64,000 bases of DNA from CAYOOP01 sp964405685. GTDB taxonomy: Bacteria > Pseudomonadota > Alphaproteobacteria > Rickettsiales > SXRF01. The first letter of the stretch is position 1, and every line of letters begins with the position of its first letter. The stretch covers positions 124,001 through 188,000 of the forward strand of contig CAYOOP010000004.1 of the NCBI GenBank assembly GCA_964405685.1. The letters are read 5' to 3'. This document shows positions 50,646 through 59,500 of the stretch, one piece after another. The notes under the pieces are model-generated. The model saw only the letters and a program-made list of their open reading frames with translations. It did no database searches and was not told the origin of the DNA. A program made the translations under genes and the position numbers.

Positions 50646-50675
50646 ATTGTATATGAAATAAATATACAATGTCAA
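50646..50675 (-). promoter_or_regulatory. brnTA-proS promoter with palindromic operator
   Basis: Minus strand TTGACA (complement of 50670-50675) and TACAAT (complement of 50646-50651), 18 nt apart. ATTGTATA (50646-50653) and TATACAAT (50663-50670) form a perfect inverted repeat with 9-nt spacer, lying over the promoter. It is where BrnA would bind. Confidence 0.75.
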
Positions 50676-50689
50676 CCACGATTTGCGCT

Positions 50690-50929
50690 CTATACAGCAT
50701 TCCTCAACGGAACCAAACCACTTAAAAACAACAAGTGCAACAGCAGCGTCACCACCGCAGCGAGCACAAAATTCCACAGCAATTTCTTCTTGAGGTTCAC
50801 ATTTACGGGTGCCGCCGCATAGTGAAACTTATCGCGCGTTTCCGGCTGCTTCACGCCAATCGGGAGAAGGAAAAAAAGCGTAATAAACCACGTCACGAAA
50901 TAGGTCGGAATGATGAGATAGGCAGGCAC
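50690..50929 (-). CDS. DUF1467 family membrane protein
   Basis: 79 residues, two membrane helices (YFVTWFITLFFLLPIG and NFVLAAVVTLLLHLLFL) with the conserved middle PETRDKFHYAAAPVNVNLKKKLLWN. DUF1467 is a small conserved family of alphaproteobacteria, function unknown. It follows the FYDLN-acid gene by 4 nt on the same strand. Confidence 0.85.
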   Translation of the reverse strand: MPAYLIIPTYFVTWFITLFFLLPIGVKQPETRDKFHYAAAPVNVNLKKKLLWNFVLAAVVTLLLHLLFLSGLVPLRNAV

Positions 50930-50933
50930 CTAC

Positions 50934-51593
50934 CTACCGCTTTTTCTTCTTCGGCGCAGGCTTTTTCGCCGGTTTTTTTGTAGGAGCTTTCGCTTTGGCG
51001 ACCGATTTTTTCACTAGCTTCGCAGGCGCTTTGGGTGCGGATTTTTTTGCCGGTGCGGCTTTTGCCGATTTGGCTTTCTCGCCCTTCGCCAGTTTTTTCA
51101 CCGGTTTGACCGCCGTTTTTTTGCCCGGTTTTTCTTCCTCAGTATCTTCCTCACCACCGGTCGCGGCTACTTCCAGCGCTTCTAGCTCTTCCTCTAAATC
51201 ATCCACCAAAATCTCATCGGCGATGCCGCCTAGCTCTTCGTCTTCCTCGTCCTCACCTTCTTCCATATCTTCAAGTTCCTCGAGGCTTTCGATATCCTCA
51301 ACGTCATCAATTTCCTCGATGCCAACATCCGCGGTATCACCCGCATCTTCTTCCTCTTCCTCGGCAGGCGCCTGGGTACGCAGCGCAATAGCTTTGGCTT
51401 TTTGCGCCGCTGCAATCAACAAATCATCCGCATCGGCCGCAGAAATCGCGCGTTTTTCCGTCTTCCGGCGGCGAAGCACGGCGTTCGGATCGAACGTATG
51501 GGCGCAGATGGGGCAGCGGGCGGGGTTTTTCCCTAAATCGAAAAACTTGGCGGAGCAGCTGGGGCAGATACGTTTTTGGCCTAATTGGGACAC
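50934..51593 (-). CDS. TIGR02300/FYDLN-acid protein with histone-like tail
   Basis: 219 residues from GTG 51593, chosen because AGGAG lies 8 nt before it. N-terminal zinc-ribbon-like part SQLGQKRICPSCSAKFFDLGKNPARCPICAHTF with two Cys pairs; this is the FYDLN family here with the variant FFDLGKNP. The middle (about 80-150) is almost all Glu/Asp; the last ~65 residues are Lys/Ala/Pro-rich like histone H1 tails and should bind nucleic acid. Divergent from grpE. Function unknown. Confidence 0.9.
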   Translation of the reverse strand: MSQLGQKRICPSCSAKFFDLGKNPARCPICAHTFDPNAVLRRRKTEKRAISAADADDLLIAAAQKAKAIALRTQAPAEEEEEDAGDTADVGIEEIDDVEDIESLEELEDMEEGEDEEDEELGGIADEILVDDLEEELEALEVAATGGEEDTEEEKPGKKTAVKPVKKLAKGEKAKSAKAAPAKKSAPKAPAKLVKKSVAKAKAPTKKPAKKPAPKKKKR

Positions 51594-51702
51594 CTTGAAA
51601 CTCCTAGGGATTAATATACATATGACTACGAATGTGTTTGATTGTTTCTGCACAAATTTCTATCTTAAGCAAGCCGAAAACAAAAAGGACGATAAAGAAC
51701 CC

Positions 51703-52266
51703 ATGAGCAACGTTGAACCTATTGATAAAGAACCAGAAAAAGAAGAAGCCCAAGAAGCACCCGATGCGCTGACCCAAGCCCTGGCCGACGCCGAAGGCTG
51801 GAAAGACAAGTGCCTGCGCGCCGTTGCGGACGCTGAAAACGCCCGTAAACGCGCCGAACGCGACATCGCCGAGACCCAAAAATATGCGATCAGCAATTTC
51901 GCCCGCGACCTGGTCAACGTCGCCGAAACCCTGAAACGCGCTCTTGAAAGCGCCAATGCAGACACGCTCGCAACCGCCGACCCGCTTCTCAAAACCGTCC
52001 ATTCCGGCGTAGAAATGACGTTGAAAGAACTCCTCGGCATCTTTGAACGCTTCGGCATCAAACGCATTGACCCCGTCGGCCAAAAGTTCGACCATAACCT
52101 CCACCAAGCGATCGCCCAGGTAGACGCACCCAACGCCGAACCTGGTAGCATCGTACAAGTCGTCCAAGCGGGCTACACGATTGCCGACCGCCTGCTACGC
52201 CCCGCGATGGTCGCCGTCGCCAAAGCGGAAAGCCCACCCCCACCTACGGTAGACACCGTTGCTTAG
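51703..52266 (+). CDS. grpE: GrpE, nucleotide exchange factor of DnaK
   Basis: 187 residues from ATG 51703 (MSNVEPIDKEPEK). Acidic disordered N-terminus, long coiled coil (WKDKCLRAVADAENARKRAERD), then the beta-wing domain with GVEMTLKELLGIFERFGIKRIDPVGQKFDHNLHQAI. It releases ADP from DnaK. The frame extends far upstream, across the divergent gene, but those residues are not GrpE. hrcA, its usual neighbour, is absent; ftsX overlaps its end. Confidence 0.95.
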   Translation: MSNVEPIDKEPEKEEAQEAPDALTQALADAEGWKDKCLRAVADAENARKRAERDIAETQKYAISNFARDLVNVAETLKRALESANADTLATADPLLKTVHSGVEMTLKELLGIFERFGIKRIDPVGQKFDHNLHQAIAQVDAPNAEPGSIVQVVQAGYTIADRLLRPAMVAVAKAESPPPPTVDTVA

Positions 52267-53140
52267 GCTGTTAACCACCAAACCCGATCTGCCGTTCGCG
52301 AAGGATGATGCCAATCGTTTTCTTCCCTGGGTGATCGCGATGATGGTAGGCCTCACCGCCCTCCTCATCAGCCTCTCCTTCATCCTCTCCGCCTCCCTCG
52401 GCGAACGCCGCGTGGATGCTGCCAACACCATCAGCATCCAAATCCCCGCGGAGAATGTATCGGACGCGCTGATTGCCTCCGTCAAAGACGAACTAAAACG
52501 TACCCCCGCCGTTGCAAACGTCAAAGAAGTTAGCCCCGAAGCACTTCGCTCGCATCTAGCTCCCTGGATGGGCGAACTCAAAAACCAAGAAAACTGGCCC
52601 CTGCCTTACATGTTACGCGTCAAACTCTCGCCGGTGTCCGACAGCACCATCGCCAACGTCCGCACCCGCATGGAAAAACTGGGTAACGACATTCACGTCG
52701 ATGGCACCGCCATCTGGGCGTCGCAATACGCAAGCATCGTTCGCGTCGTTCAACTCGTGCTCCTCGCCCTCGCCCTCTTGCTCATGGCCACGCTCGCCGT
52801 CATCATCATCTTCGCCTCCCGCACCGCCATGAAACTGCACCTCCCCGCAGTGTATTTGCTCCACGGCATCGGCGCAAGCGATCGCTATATCGCCCGCCAA
52901 TTCCAACACAACGCCCTCACCCTCGTCCTAAAAGGTGCCCTCACCGGCACCTGCGCCGCACTCGTGATATTGCTTGGCATCGGCTTCGCGCTCTACCACA
53001 CCAATGCGAGCTTGCTACCACGCATCCGCCTCAGCGCCGTGCCACTTGCGTTTCTAATCTTGTTACCCTTCCTCGCGAGCACGATCGGCGTCCTCGCCGC
53101 ACGCGCGACTACGCTCAAACAATTGCGCCACCTGCCCTGA
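52259..53140 (+). CDS. ftsX: Cell-division protein FtsX
   Basis: 293 residues, four membrane helices: one at 25-50 and three in the last half, with the large periplasmic domain between (ANTISIQIPAENVSDALIASV). Typical FtsX layout. The start is a TTG at 52259 that overlaps the grpE stop. FtsX pairs with the ATPase FtsE to control cell-wall hydrolases; ftsE normally lies directly upstream, but grpE is there instead. The ftsX-ydcF-plsC order is retained. Confidence 0.85.
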   Translation: MLRLLTTKPDLPFAKDDANRFLPWVIAMMVGLTALLISLSFILSASLGERRVDAANTISIQIPAENVSDALIASVKDELKRTPAVANVKEVSPEALRSHLAPWMGELKNQENWPLPYMLRVKLSPVSDSTIANVRTRMEKLGNDIHVDGTAIWASQYASIVRVVQLVLLALALLLMATLAVIIIFASRTAMKLHLPAVYLLHGIGASDRYIARQFQHNALTLVLKGALTGTCAALVILLGIGFALYHTNASLLPRIRLSAVPLAFLILLPFLASTIGVLAARATTLKQLRHLP

Positions 53141-53173
53141 TGTCAAACCTCTTTTGCACCGACCAAGCGTTCT

Positions 53174-53319
53174 CCTCTCCCGCTTGCGGGAGAGGAGAGG
53201 TTTTGTTAGTGAAGAGCGAGCGAGCTTACAAAACCTTGGAGAGGGAATATTCCCTCACCCACTACGCTAATGCTCTTACGAGCATAAGCTCCGTTGCCCT
53301 CTCCCGCACGCGGGAGAGG
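53174..53319. repeat. 146-bp element with palindromic ends, copy 2
   Basis: Same family, length and orientation as 47361-47506 (~90% identical by eye; most differences lie between positions 25 and 55 of the element). Fills the gap between ftsX and ydcF. Confidence 0.9.
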
Positions 53320-53340
53320 GGATAGTCCGGGGGGGGCGCC

Positions 53341-53967
53341 ATGAGAAGTCTATTCACCTTCATCAAACGCTTTTTCATCACCCTGATCGGCTTCGGCCTT
53401 TCCTGGGCGCTCGGCCTCCTCGCCTTCATCCTCGTCATCCCCACGGAACCGCTAACGCTCGACAAACCCGTCGACGCCATCGTCGTCCTAACCGGCGGCC
53501 GCGGCCGCATCGACTACGGCCTGCAACTCCTCGCACAAAACAAAGGCAAGCTGCTGTTCATCTCCGGCGTCAACGAATCCTCCACGTCTGATGAAGTGCT
53601 AGACAAAGCCAAAGACCGCATGAAAGCCGAATTCCCCTCGCTGCACGAAGAGCACATTTTCATTGGCCACGAAGCCACCTCGACGATCGGCAACGCCGAA
53701 GAAACCGCCGCCTGGATTGCTAAAAATCATATCAAGAGCGTCCGCCTCGTCACCGCGAACTACCACATCCCACGCAGCCTAGTAGAATTCCGCGCCATCC
53801 TCCCGCAAATCGTCACCGTGTACCCCGACCCCGTATTTCCTGACAGTTTCACCCGTTTCAACTGGTGGGAAGGCGACCGCGTACGTGATTTTATTATGAG
53901 CGAGTACCACAAAACCCTCGCCTCCATCCTGCGCCATCTCATCTTGCGGCTAGAGAATAACACGTGA
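53341..53967 (+). CDS. YdcF/DUF218-family protein
   Basis: 208 residues. One N-terminal membrane anchor (FFITLIGFGLSWALGLLAFILV), then the DUF218 core: DAIVVLTGGRGRIDYGLQLL, LLFISGVNE, TSTIGNAEETAAWI and LVTANYHIPRS. Related SanA/ElyC proteins take part in envelope maintenance. Overlaps plsC by 4 nt, as usual in alphaproteobacteria. Ribosome site is a G-run just after the repeat. Confidence 0.9.
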   Translation: MRSLFTFIKRFFITLIGFGLSWALGLLAFILVIPTEPLTLDKPVDAIVVLTGGRGRIDYGLQLLAQNKGKLLFISGVNESSTSDEVLDKAKDRMKAEFPSLHEEHIFIGHEATSTIGNAEETAAWIAKNHIKSVRLVTANYHIPRSLVEFRAILPQIVTVYPDPVFPDSFTRFNWWEGDRVRDFIMSEYHKTLASILRHLILRLENNT

Positions 53968-54695
53968 AAAAAGTCCCCCTCCTGCGCGTGATTTTATTTA
54001 ATGTGTCGCTAACTCTGTGGACACTCTTCCTCAGCCTCATCTGCTTGCCGATTCTCATTTTCCTACCTTCACGCACCCCCATCCTCGGCTACGTCTGGAC
54101 CTGCGTCGCCCTCTTCCTCCTCAAACACCTCTGCAACATCACCTACACCGTCCGCGGTATAGAAAATTTCAACCCCCAACAAGTCATCGTCGCGAGCAAA
54201 CACCAATCTGCCATGGACATCGTCATTCTCCTCCACCTCTTCAAAACCCCCGCTTTCGTATTAAAACGCGAACTCACATGGATCCCCTTCTGGGGCTGGT
54301 ACTTCACCAAAATGGGGATGATCGCAATCAACCGCAAAAAAGGCCGCGAAGCCTTGGCCCCCCTGATCGAACAATCTTACCGCATTATTCAATCCCATCG
54401 TGTCGTCGCCATTTTCCCCGAAGGCACACGCACACCGACAGGCGAAAAAGGCCGCTGGAACCCCGGTGTCGGCATGGTGTACGACGAGCTCAAAGTCCCC
54501 CTCCTCCCCCTCGCCCTCAACACCGGCTGCTACTGGCCACGTAACAAATGGAAAAAATTCAGCGGCACTGCCATCGTCGAATGCCTCCCCGCCATCCCTG
54601 CGGGCCTCAGCATCCGCGCATGCGTCAAACAACTCGAAGAACAGATTGAAACCGCAAGCCGCAAGCTCTATGAAGAAGCAAATCCCAAACCTTGA
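53964..54695 (+). CDS. plsC: 1-acyl-sn-glycerol-3-phosphate acyltransferase
   Basis: 243 residues. Catalytic HX4D motif ASKHQSAMDIV, motif II-like GMIAINRKKG, and motif III AIFPEGTRTPTG; N-terminal membrane helix. Adds the second fatty acid to make phosphatidic acid. Overlaps ydcF by 4 nt and is followed by rph after 10 nt. Confidence 0.95.
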   Translation: MKKVPLLRVILFNVSLTLWTLFLSLICLPILIFLPSRTPILGYVWTCVALFLLKHLCNITYTVRGIENFNPQQVIVASKHQSAMDIVILLHLFKTPAFVLKRELTWIPFWGWYFTKMGMIAINRKKGREALAPLIEQSYRIIQSHRVVAIFPEGTRTPTGEKGRWNPGVGMVYDELKVPLLPLALNTGCYWPRNKWKKFSGTAIVECLPAIPAGLSIRACVKQLEEQIETASRKLYEEANPKP

Positions 54696-54705
54696 AAGCT
54701 AAATC

Positions 54706-55419
54706 ATGCGCCCTTCCAAACGTGCCTTCGACGAACTCCGCCCCATCATTTTAACGCCAAACGCGAGCCGCTACGCAGAAGGCTCCTGCATCGCAGCGTT
54801 CGGCCACACGCGCGTGCTCTGCACCGCGAGCGTATCAGACGACACACCACGCTTCCTAAAAAACACCGGAAAAGGCTGGGTCACCGCTGAATACGGCATG
54901 CTCCCCCGCGCCACCCACACGCGCATGGACCGCGAAGCTGCAAGAGGCAAACAATCCGGCCGCACCCAAGAAATCCAGCGTTTAATTGGAAGATCACTCC
55001 GCGCCATCGTTGATTTAAAAACTCTCGGCGAACGCCAAATCACCATCGATTGCGACGTGCTAGAAGCCGACGGCGGCACCCGCACAGCCGCCATCACCGG
55101 TGCCTATGTCGCACTCAACCTCGCCATCAAAAAACTAATCTCCACCGGCCAACTGAACAAAAACCCCATCACCGGCCAAGTCGCCGCTATCTCCTGCGGT
55201 ATCTACCATGGCCAACCTGTTTTAGATTTAGATTACGATGAAGATTCGAATTGTACGATGGATGCTAACTTCGTTCTCACCGCCGACGGCAAAATCATCG
55301 AAATGCAATGCACCGCCGAAGAACATCCGGTCACCGATGAACAATTCCAAGCCCTCTTCACTTTGGCCCGCGCCGGCATCGCCGACCTCGCGCAACACCA
55401 ACAACAGGCCCTCGGGTGA
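54706..55419 (+). CDS. rph: Ribonuclease PH
   Basis: 237 residues, standard length. MRPSKRAFDELRPIILTPNASRYAEGSCI start, GWVTAEYGMLPRATHTR, RQITIDCDVLEADGGTRTAAITGAYVAL, DLDYDEDSNC. Phosphate-dependent 3' to 5' exonuclease that trims tRNA ends. Followed by rdgB, as is common, but with an 84-bp palindromic element in between. Confidence 0.97.
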   Translation: MRPSKRAFDELRPIILTPNASRYAEGSCIAAFGHTRVLCTASVSDDTPRFLKNTGKGWVTAEYGMLPRATHTRMDREAARGKQSGRTQEIQRLIGRSLRAIVDLKTLGERQITIDCDVLEADGGTRTAAITGAYVALNLAIKKLISTGQLNKNPITGQVAAISCGIYHGQPVLDLDYDEDSNCTMDANFVLTADGKIIEMQCTAEEHPVTDEQFQALFTLARAGIADLAQHQQQALG

Positions 55420-55436
55420 TAATGTTAATAAAAATG

Positions 55437-55520
55437 AGCCCCCCCGCTTGCGGGGGGGCTCGGGGGGGAATCTCTCCCGACACACCATTCCCCCCTGAAT
55501 CCCCCCGCAAGCGGGGGGAA
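55437..55520. repeat. 84-bp CCCCCCGC element between rph and rdgB
   Basis: Left half CCCCCCCGCTTGCGGGGGGG followed by CTCGGGGGGGAA; about 20 nt middle; right half CCATTCCCCCCTGAATCCCC and a second GC-core palindrome with GGGGGGAA. The last GGGGGGAA lies 2 nt before the rdgB ATG and is the only Shine-Dalgarno-like sequence there. Same ends as 55904-56344 and 63681-63764. Confidence 0.9.
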
Positions 55521-55522
55521 CA

Positions 55523-56545
55523 ATGAAGCTTATTATTGCCACCCACAACGCCGGCAAACTCGCCGAATTCCGCACGCTGCTCGCCCCCTTAGGTTTCGAC
55601 GTCAAAAGCGCTGATGAACTAAACCTTCCCGAACCCGAGGAAACCGGAACAACATTTGAAGCCAACGCCGAACTAAAAGCCCGCGCTGCTGCCGTTGCCT
55701 CCGGCCTCCCCGCGCTCGCCGATGATTCCGGTTTGGTTATCCCCGCACTAGACGGTGCCCCCGGTGTCTACTCCGCGAGATGGGCGCCAGGAAAAGATTT
55801 CAACATCGCATTCGAGCGCATCAAACGCGAACTCGGTGAAGCGAATGCACCACACAACACCCCCGCACATTTTATCTGCGTCCTTGCCCTCGCCCTTCCT
55901 AAATCCCCCCCGCTAGCGGGGGGGTACGGGGGGGAACCTCGCCCCCATTATTTCGGTCAGCAATCAACCAGTACACGTCTCCTCCCCACCTTAAATATCG
56001 CAAAAATGCTTCGAAAAAATATGACGAAAGCGGAATGGAAACTCTGGGAATATTTAAGTGCAAATAAACTGGAAGACTTTAAATTCCGTAGGCAACAAGC
56101 CATAAGCAATTATATTGTCGACTTCGTTTGTATGGAAGCAAAACTGATTGTAGAAGTAGATGGCAGCCAGCACATGGATTCAAAAACAGACGAAAAACGT
56201 GACAAATATTTTCAATCACTTGGCTATCGCATATTGCGCTTCTGGAACAATGAAGTGCTAGAGAACGTGGAGGGCGTGGTGACCATAATTCTAAACTCAC
56301 TGCGTGAACCATTCCCCCCTGAATCCCCCCGCTTGCGGGGGGAACAAGTGAAATGCTTCACCGGCCGCATCGACGGCACGCTCGCCTTCCCGCCACGCGG
56401 CACAAACGGTTTCGGCTACGACCCGATTTTTATTCCTGAAGGCTACACGCAAACCTTCGCCGAACTCCCCACCACAACAAAAAACGCCCTAAGCCATCGG
56501 GCCAGGGCGCTTGATGCGTTGAAGCATTATCTCGCGTCTAACTAA
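55523..56545 (+). CDS. rdgB: RdgB/Ham1 NTP pyrophosphatase with inserted DUF559 endonuclease domain
   Basis: 340 residues; ordinary RdgB has ~195. Residues 1-127 and about 275-340 are RdgB: IIATHNAGKLAEF, LADDSGLVIPALDGAPGVYSARW, then GFGYDPIFIPEGY and LSHRARALDAL, the parts that bind and hydrolyse inosine and xanthosine triphosphates. Residues ~128-274 are foreign: a palindrome-coded stretch, a DUF559 domain (LRKNMTKAEWKLWEYLSANK, DFKFRRQQAISNYIVDFVC, VDGSQH, ILRFWNNEVLENVEGV), and a second palindrome. All is in one frame without intein motifs. Whether RdgB activity survives is open; both halves look intact. Confidence 0.93.
   Translation: MKLIIATHNAGKLAEFRTLLAPLGFDVKSADELNLPEPEETGTTFEANAELKARAAAVASGLPALADDSGLVIPALDGAPGVYSARWAPGKDFNIAFERIKRELGEANAPHNTPAHFICVLALALPKSPPLAGGYGGEPRPHYFGQQSTSTRLLPTLNIAKMLRKNMTKAEWKLWEYLSANKLEDFKFRRQQAISNYIVDFVCMEAKLIVEVDGSQHMDSKTDEKRDKYFQSLGYRILRFWNNEVLENVEGVVTIILNSLREPFPPESPRLRGEQVKCFTGRIDGTLAFPPRGTNGFGYDPIFIPEGYTQTFAELPTTTKNALSHRARALDALKHYLASN
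55904..56344 (+). mobile_element. DUF559 endonuclease element inserted in frame in rdgB
   Basis: About 441 bp (147 codons). Left end 55904-55936: CCCCCCCGCTAGCGGGGGGG then TACGGGGGGGAAC. Right end 56311-56344: CCATTCCCCCCTGAATCCCC then GCTTGC and GGGGGGAA. Between them is a complete DUF559 domain, a Vsr-like PD-(D/E)XK nuclease fold, with VEVDGSQH and DEKRDKYFQSLGY. The ends are those of the small elements at 55437 and 63681, which have only ~20 nt in place of the gene. Confidence 0.85.
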
Positions 56546-59500
56546 GTTCAGAGCTCTGACCTTTATTCAACTTCGTATCTACCTTAACCACAGGTGACAT
56601 TGGCGGTGCTTCGGGTGCGTTCTTTGGCGTCATCACCTGAAACGCTTTCCCTTCAAAACCTTGCAGAGCGTCTGTAATTCTCGCTAAGAATTGTGCATCA
56701 TAAGGCGCGCCAATCTTGGCTCTGATTTGTTCGATGTCTGTGGCATCAATCTTACCGTCACGGTTAAGATCGATTTTTGACAATCGTGCCAGGGCCTCTT
56801 CTTTCCTTTTAGGATCACCAAATTGGGCATCGTAGAAATCCGTATTCACAATGCGATTGGCGAAACCGGAGACTTCTTCCTGAACAATCTTACCATCTTT
56901 GTTTGCGTCTAAACCCCAATCCGCCGGAGCCCAATTTACCGCTGTTTTCTGCCCCTGCACCGTCGTTTTGGTAGTCAGCTTCTTAGGCAGCGATACCTTT
57001 TTAACCGGAGCTTTTTCGTCTTCTTTAGCCGCAGTATCTTTCTTATCCTCAACCGGCTGCTGTTGCGCAGGCGGTTGAGCTTTTTTCTCTTCTTGTTTTA
57101 CGGGTACTTCAGGCACCTGATTTTTAGAATTCTTTGCCACATTTTTGCGAATCTCATTTACCAGATCACCTATATGCATAGCATTTTCTGAGGTTTTAAC
57201 TCCGTCGGCACGTGCGATCTTGAGATGCGCATCAAACACATGTGCATTGTCAGGTCGAATAGCCAGATACTCTTCCTTAGATAGGTACCCATCGCGATTT
57301 TTGTCTGCCAAGCGCATCTGCGCTTCCATGATTTTGATGCCTTCTTCAAATTCAGAATTCAATGCAGTTTGTTTGGTTTGATTAGGCTTTGTTTCGCCCG
57401 CACCTTTCTCTTGCACTTTCGTAGGCGTATCTGCCTTAGTGGTTTCCGTAGATGCACTAGGCGTATGCGCCGGTGCGGGCTCCGTCATCCCTTTGATCCA
57501 GTTGCCAATCGAAGGGGCTGCAAAAAATGCCACCGCACCTAAAATACCCGCAAGCAGCAAGCCTTCCACACCGCCGCCGCCCAAGAGCAACCCACCCAGT
57601 ATCGCCACACCGGTAGCAATCCACGGCAGATAATCTAGTGCTGCTTGGGTCGTGGTGCGTTCTTTTTGTTCAGCTGGAGGCGTCACACCTTGCAGATGAC
57701 GGCCAAATGCGGCTGCCTGTTCATACTCATTTTTTGGCTTATCTTTTTTATTGGTTTTATCTTTGGCGGCTCCTTCTTTGCCTTTTTTAGCAAGATACTC
57801 ATTATACCCACGCAAATTAGGGTTACCCTTCGCATCAAACGCTTCCTCATTTTTGCCGAAATAGTCAGACAAGTGCTCTAGATATTTCTCCTTACCTTTT
57901 TCAAGCAGCTTCTTTTCTTTGTCGTCTTTGCCCTTTGCAATCGCTGCCGCTGCATTGGCTTCAACCAATGGATGCAATTTCGCCATCCATTCATCTTTAT
58001 TGCGCTCTTTCTGATCGGGTTGCACGGTCTTGTCTTCCTCTGCAGCAGGCGATGTCGATTGTGGTTCTTTTTTGTCTTCAGCTTTCGCTGCTGGAACTAC
58101 AGGCACCCCAACTTTCGATTTTCTGCTACCAATACTCTGCGCTACACCCGCTATCATCGTTCCCGTCGCGGTCAGACCAGGCGCAACTACTGCACCAATT
58201 TTCTGCAACGTAGAACCATCCACCGGCGGTTGCTTACCACCCGCAGGACCTGAATTTTTCGGAGCCGTAGGAGTAGAAGGTTTAAATGCTGGCGCTGGAT
58301 TTTCCAATGGCGCTGGCCTTCCTAATGACACAGGAATGACTGGAATTTCCGCAGGCTTGCTCGGCGATTCCCCTTGCGCCACTTGCACCGGTTCTGGCAA
58401 TGCAGGAGGAGGTGGAACAATCGGATCGGCCACTGCAATCTTCGCGGGCGCCAGCTCGATAGTAGGTGGAACAATGGCCGGCGTTGCTCTTTCGATCGCA
58501 TCCGCAATCACGTTCACATCCTTAAACTTCAATTCCGGCACGGCTTTAGAAAAGGCCAGCTTTTTCTCATCCAGATACACATAAAATTGTTCATCCACGT
58601 TACGGACGCTCGCGAGGCCTTTCAGCTTCCCATTCAAAACATTGGCAACCTTCGCTGCTTCGTTGCTATCGGCAAATCCCTGGGTCAGACGGAATTCAGA
58701 ACCCAAACGTTCGTAGTCTACGTCCGCACCTTTCAATAATTTTTCGATGTAGTACTCACGCTTGCCTGCAGTTGCCTGAATCTGGTTGAATTTAGCGACA
58801 AGCCTTTTCGCGTCATCGTCCACAAACTTGTCCATATCAATAATGGTCAATGTGCGAGACTGGTCTCGCACCTCCGCGTTTTTAACATTGTACTCTTTAC
58901 GAATAAAGTTTTCGCGAATATCCACCGCGTCGTGCAAATATTTCATGTCGTCTGCGCCAACATCATTAAAGATAATGTCAATGCGCTTGTGCCTCGCATC
59001 CACATTAATCTTCGCGTGATCTTTTAAACCCTCTTCCAGAAGAGCAATTCGCTCATCGCGCAGCTTAAGTGCCGCGCCTTCTTTTTTCTCGGCACGCACG
59101 CGTGCTTCATCTACCATAGTACCGACGGCAGCAATTTTCGCCCCATCAATAAAGTCAATTTCATTACCAGCTAATACAACCTCACCTGAAAAAGCCTTTG
59201 CAGGCAGAATGTCGTTTTTATTAAAGCCTCCCTTGCCTTCATTAAAAGCTCTAGCAATGTCTTCACTCGCGATATAATAGGGCACTTTTAACGTCACACC
59301 TGCCGCACCGGCCGTTACAGCATCGGCACCAAAAATTCTCTTCAAGCTAGAAACTTTAGTGTTGCGCACTTCAGCAACCCTATTTTTAGCTTCACTCTCG
59401 TGAGAGTCTTTAATAGCGTTTGCAAGATCACCCAATTTTGGCAGAGTTAAATTATCTAGATCGGGAAGAGTAACGCGATACTCGCTAAGGCCGGTAGTTT

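Noticed and set aside
50995..51702. Long N-terminal extension of GrpE
   Set aside because: The upstream part is antisense to the FYDLN-acid gene and reads as serine-rich low complexity; GrpE proper starts at 51703.
55904..56344. Intein in RdgB
   Set aside because: No Cys/Ser start or His-Asn-Cys/Ser end of the insert, no splicing blocks; the ends are palindrome-coded.
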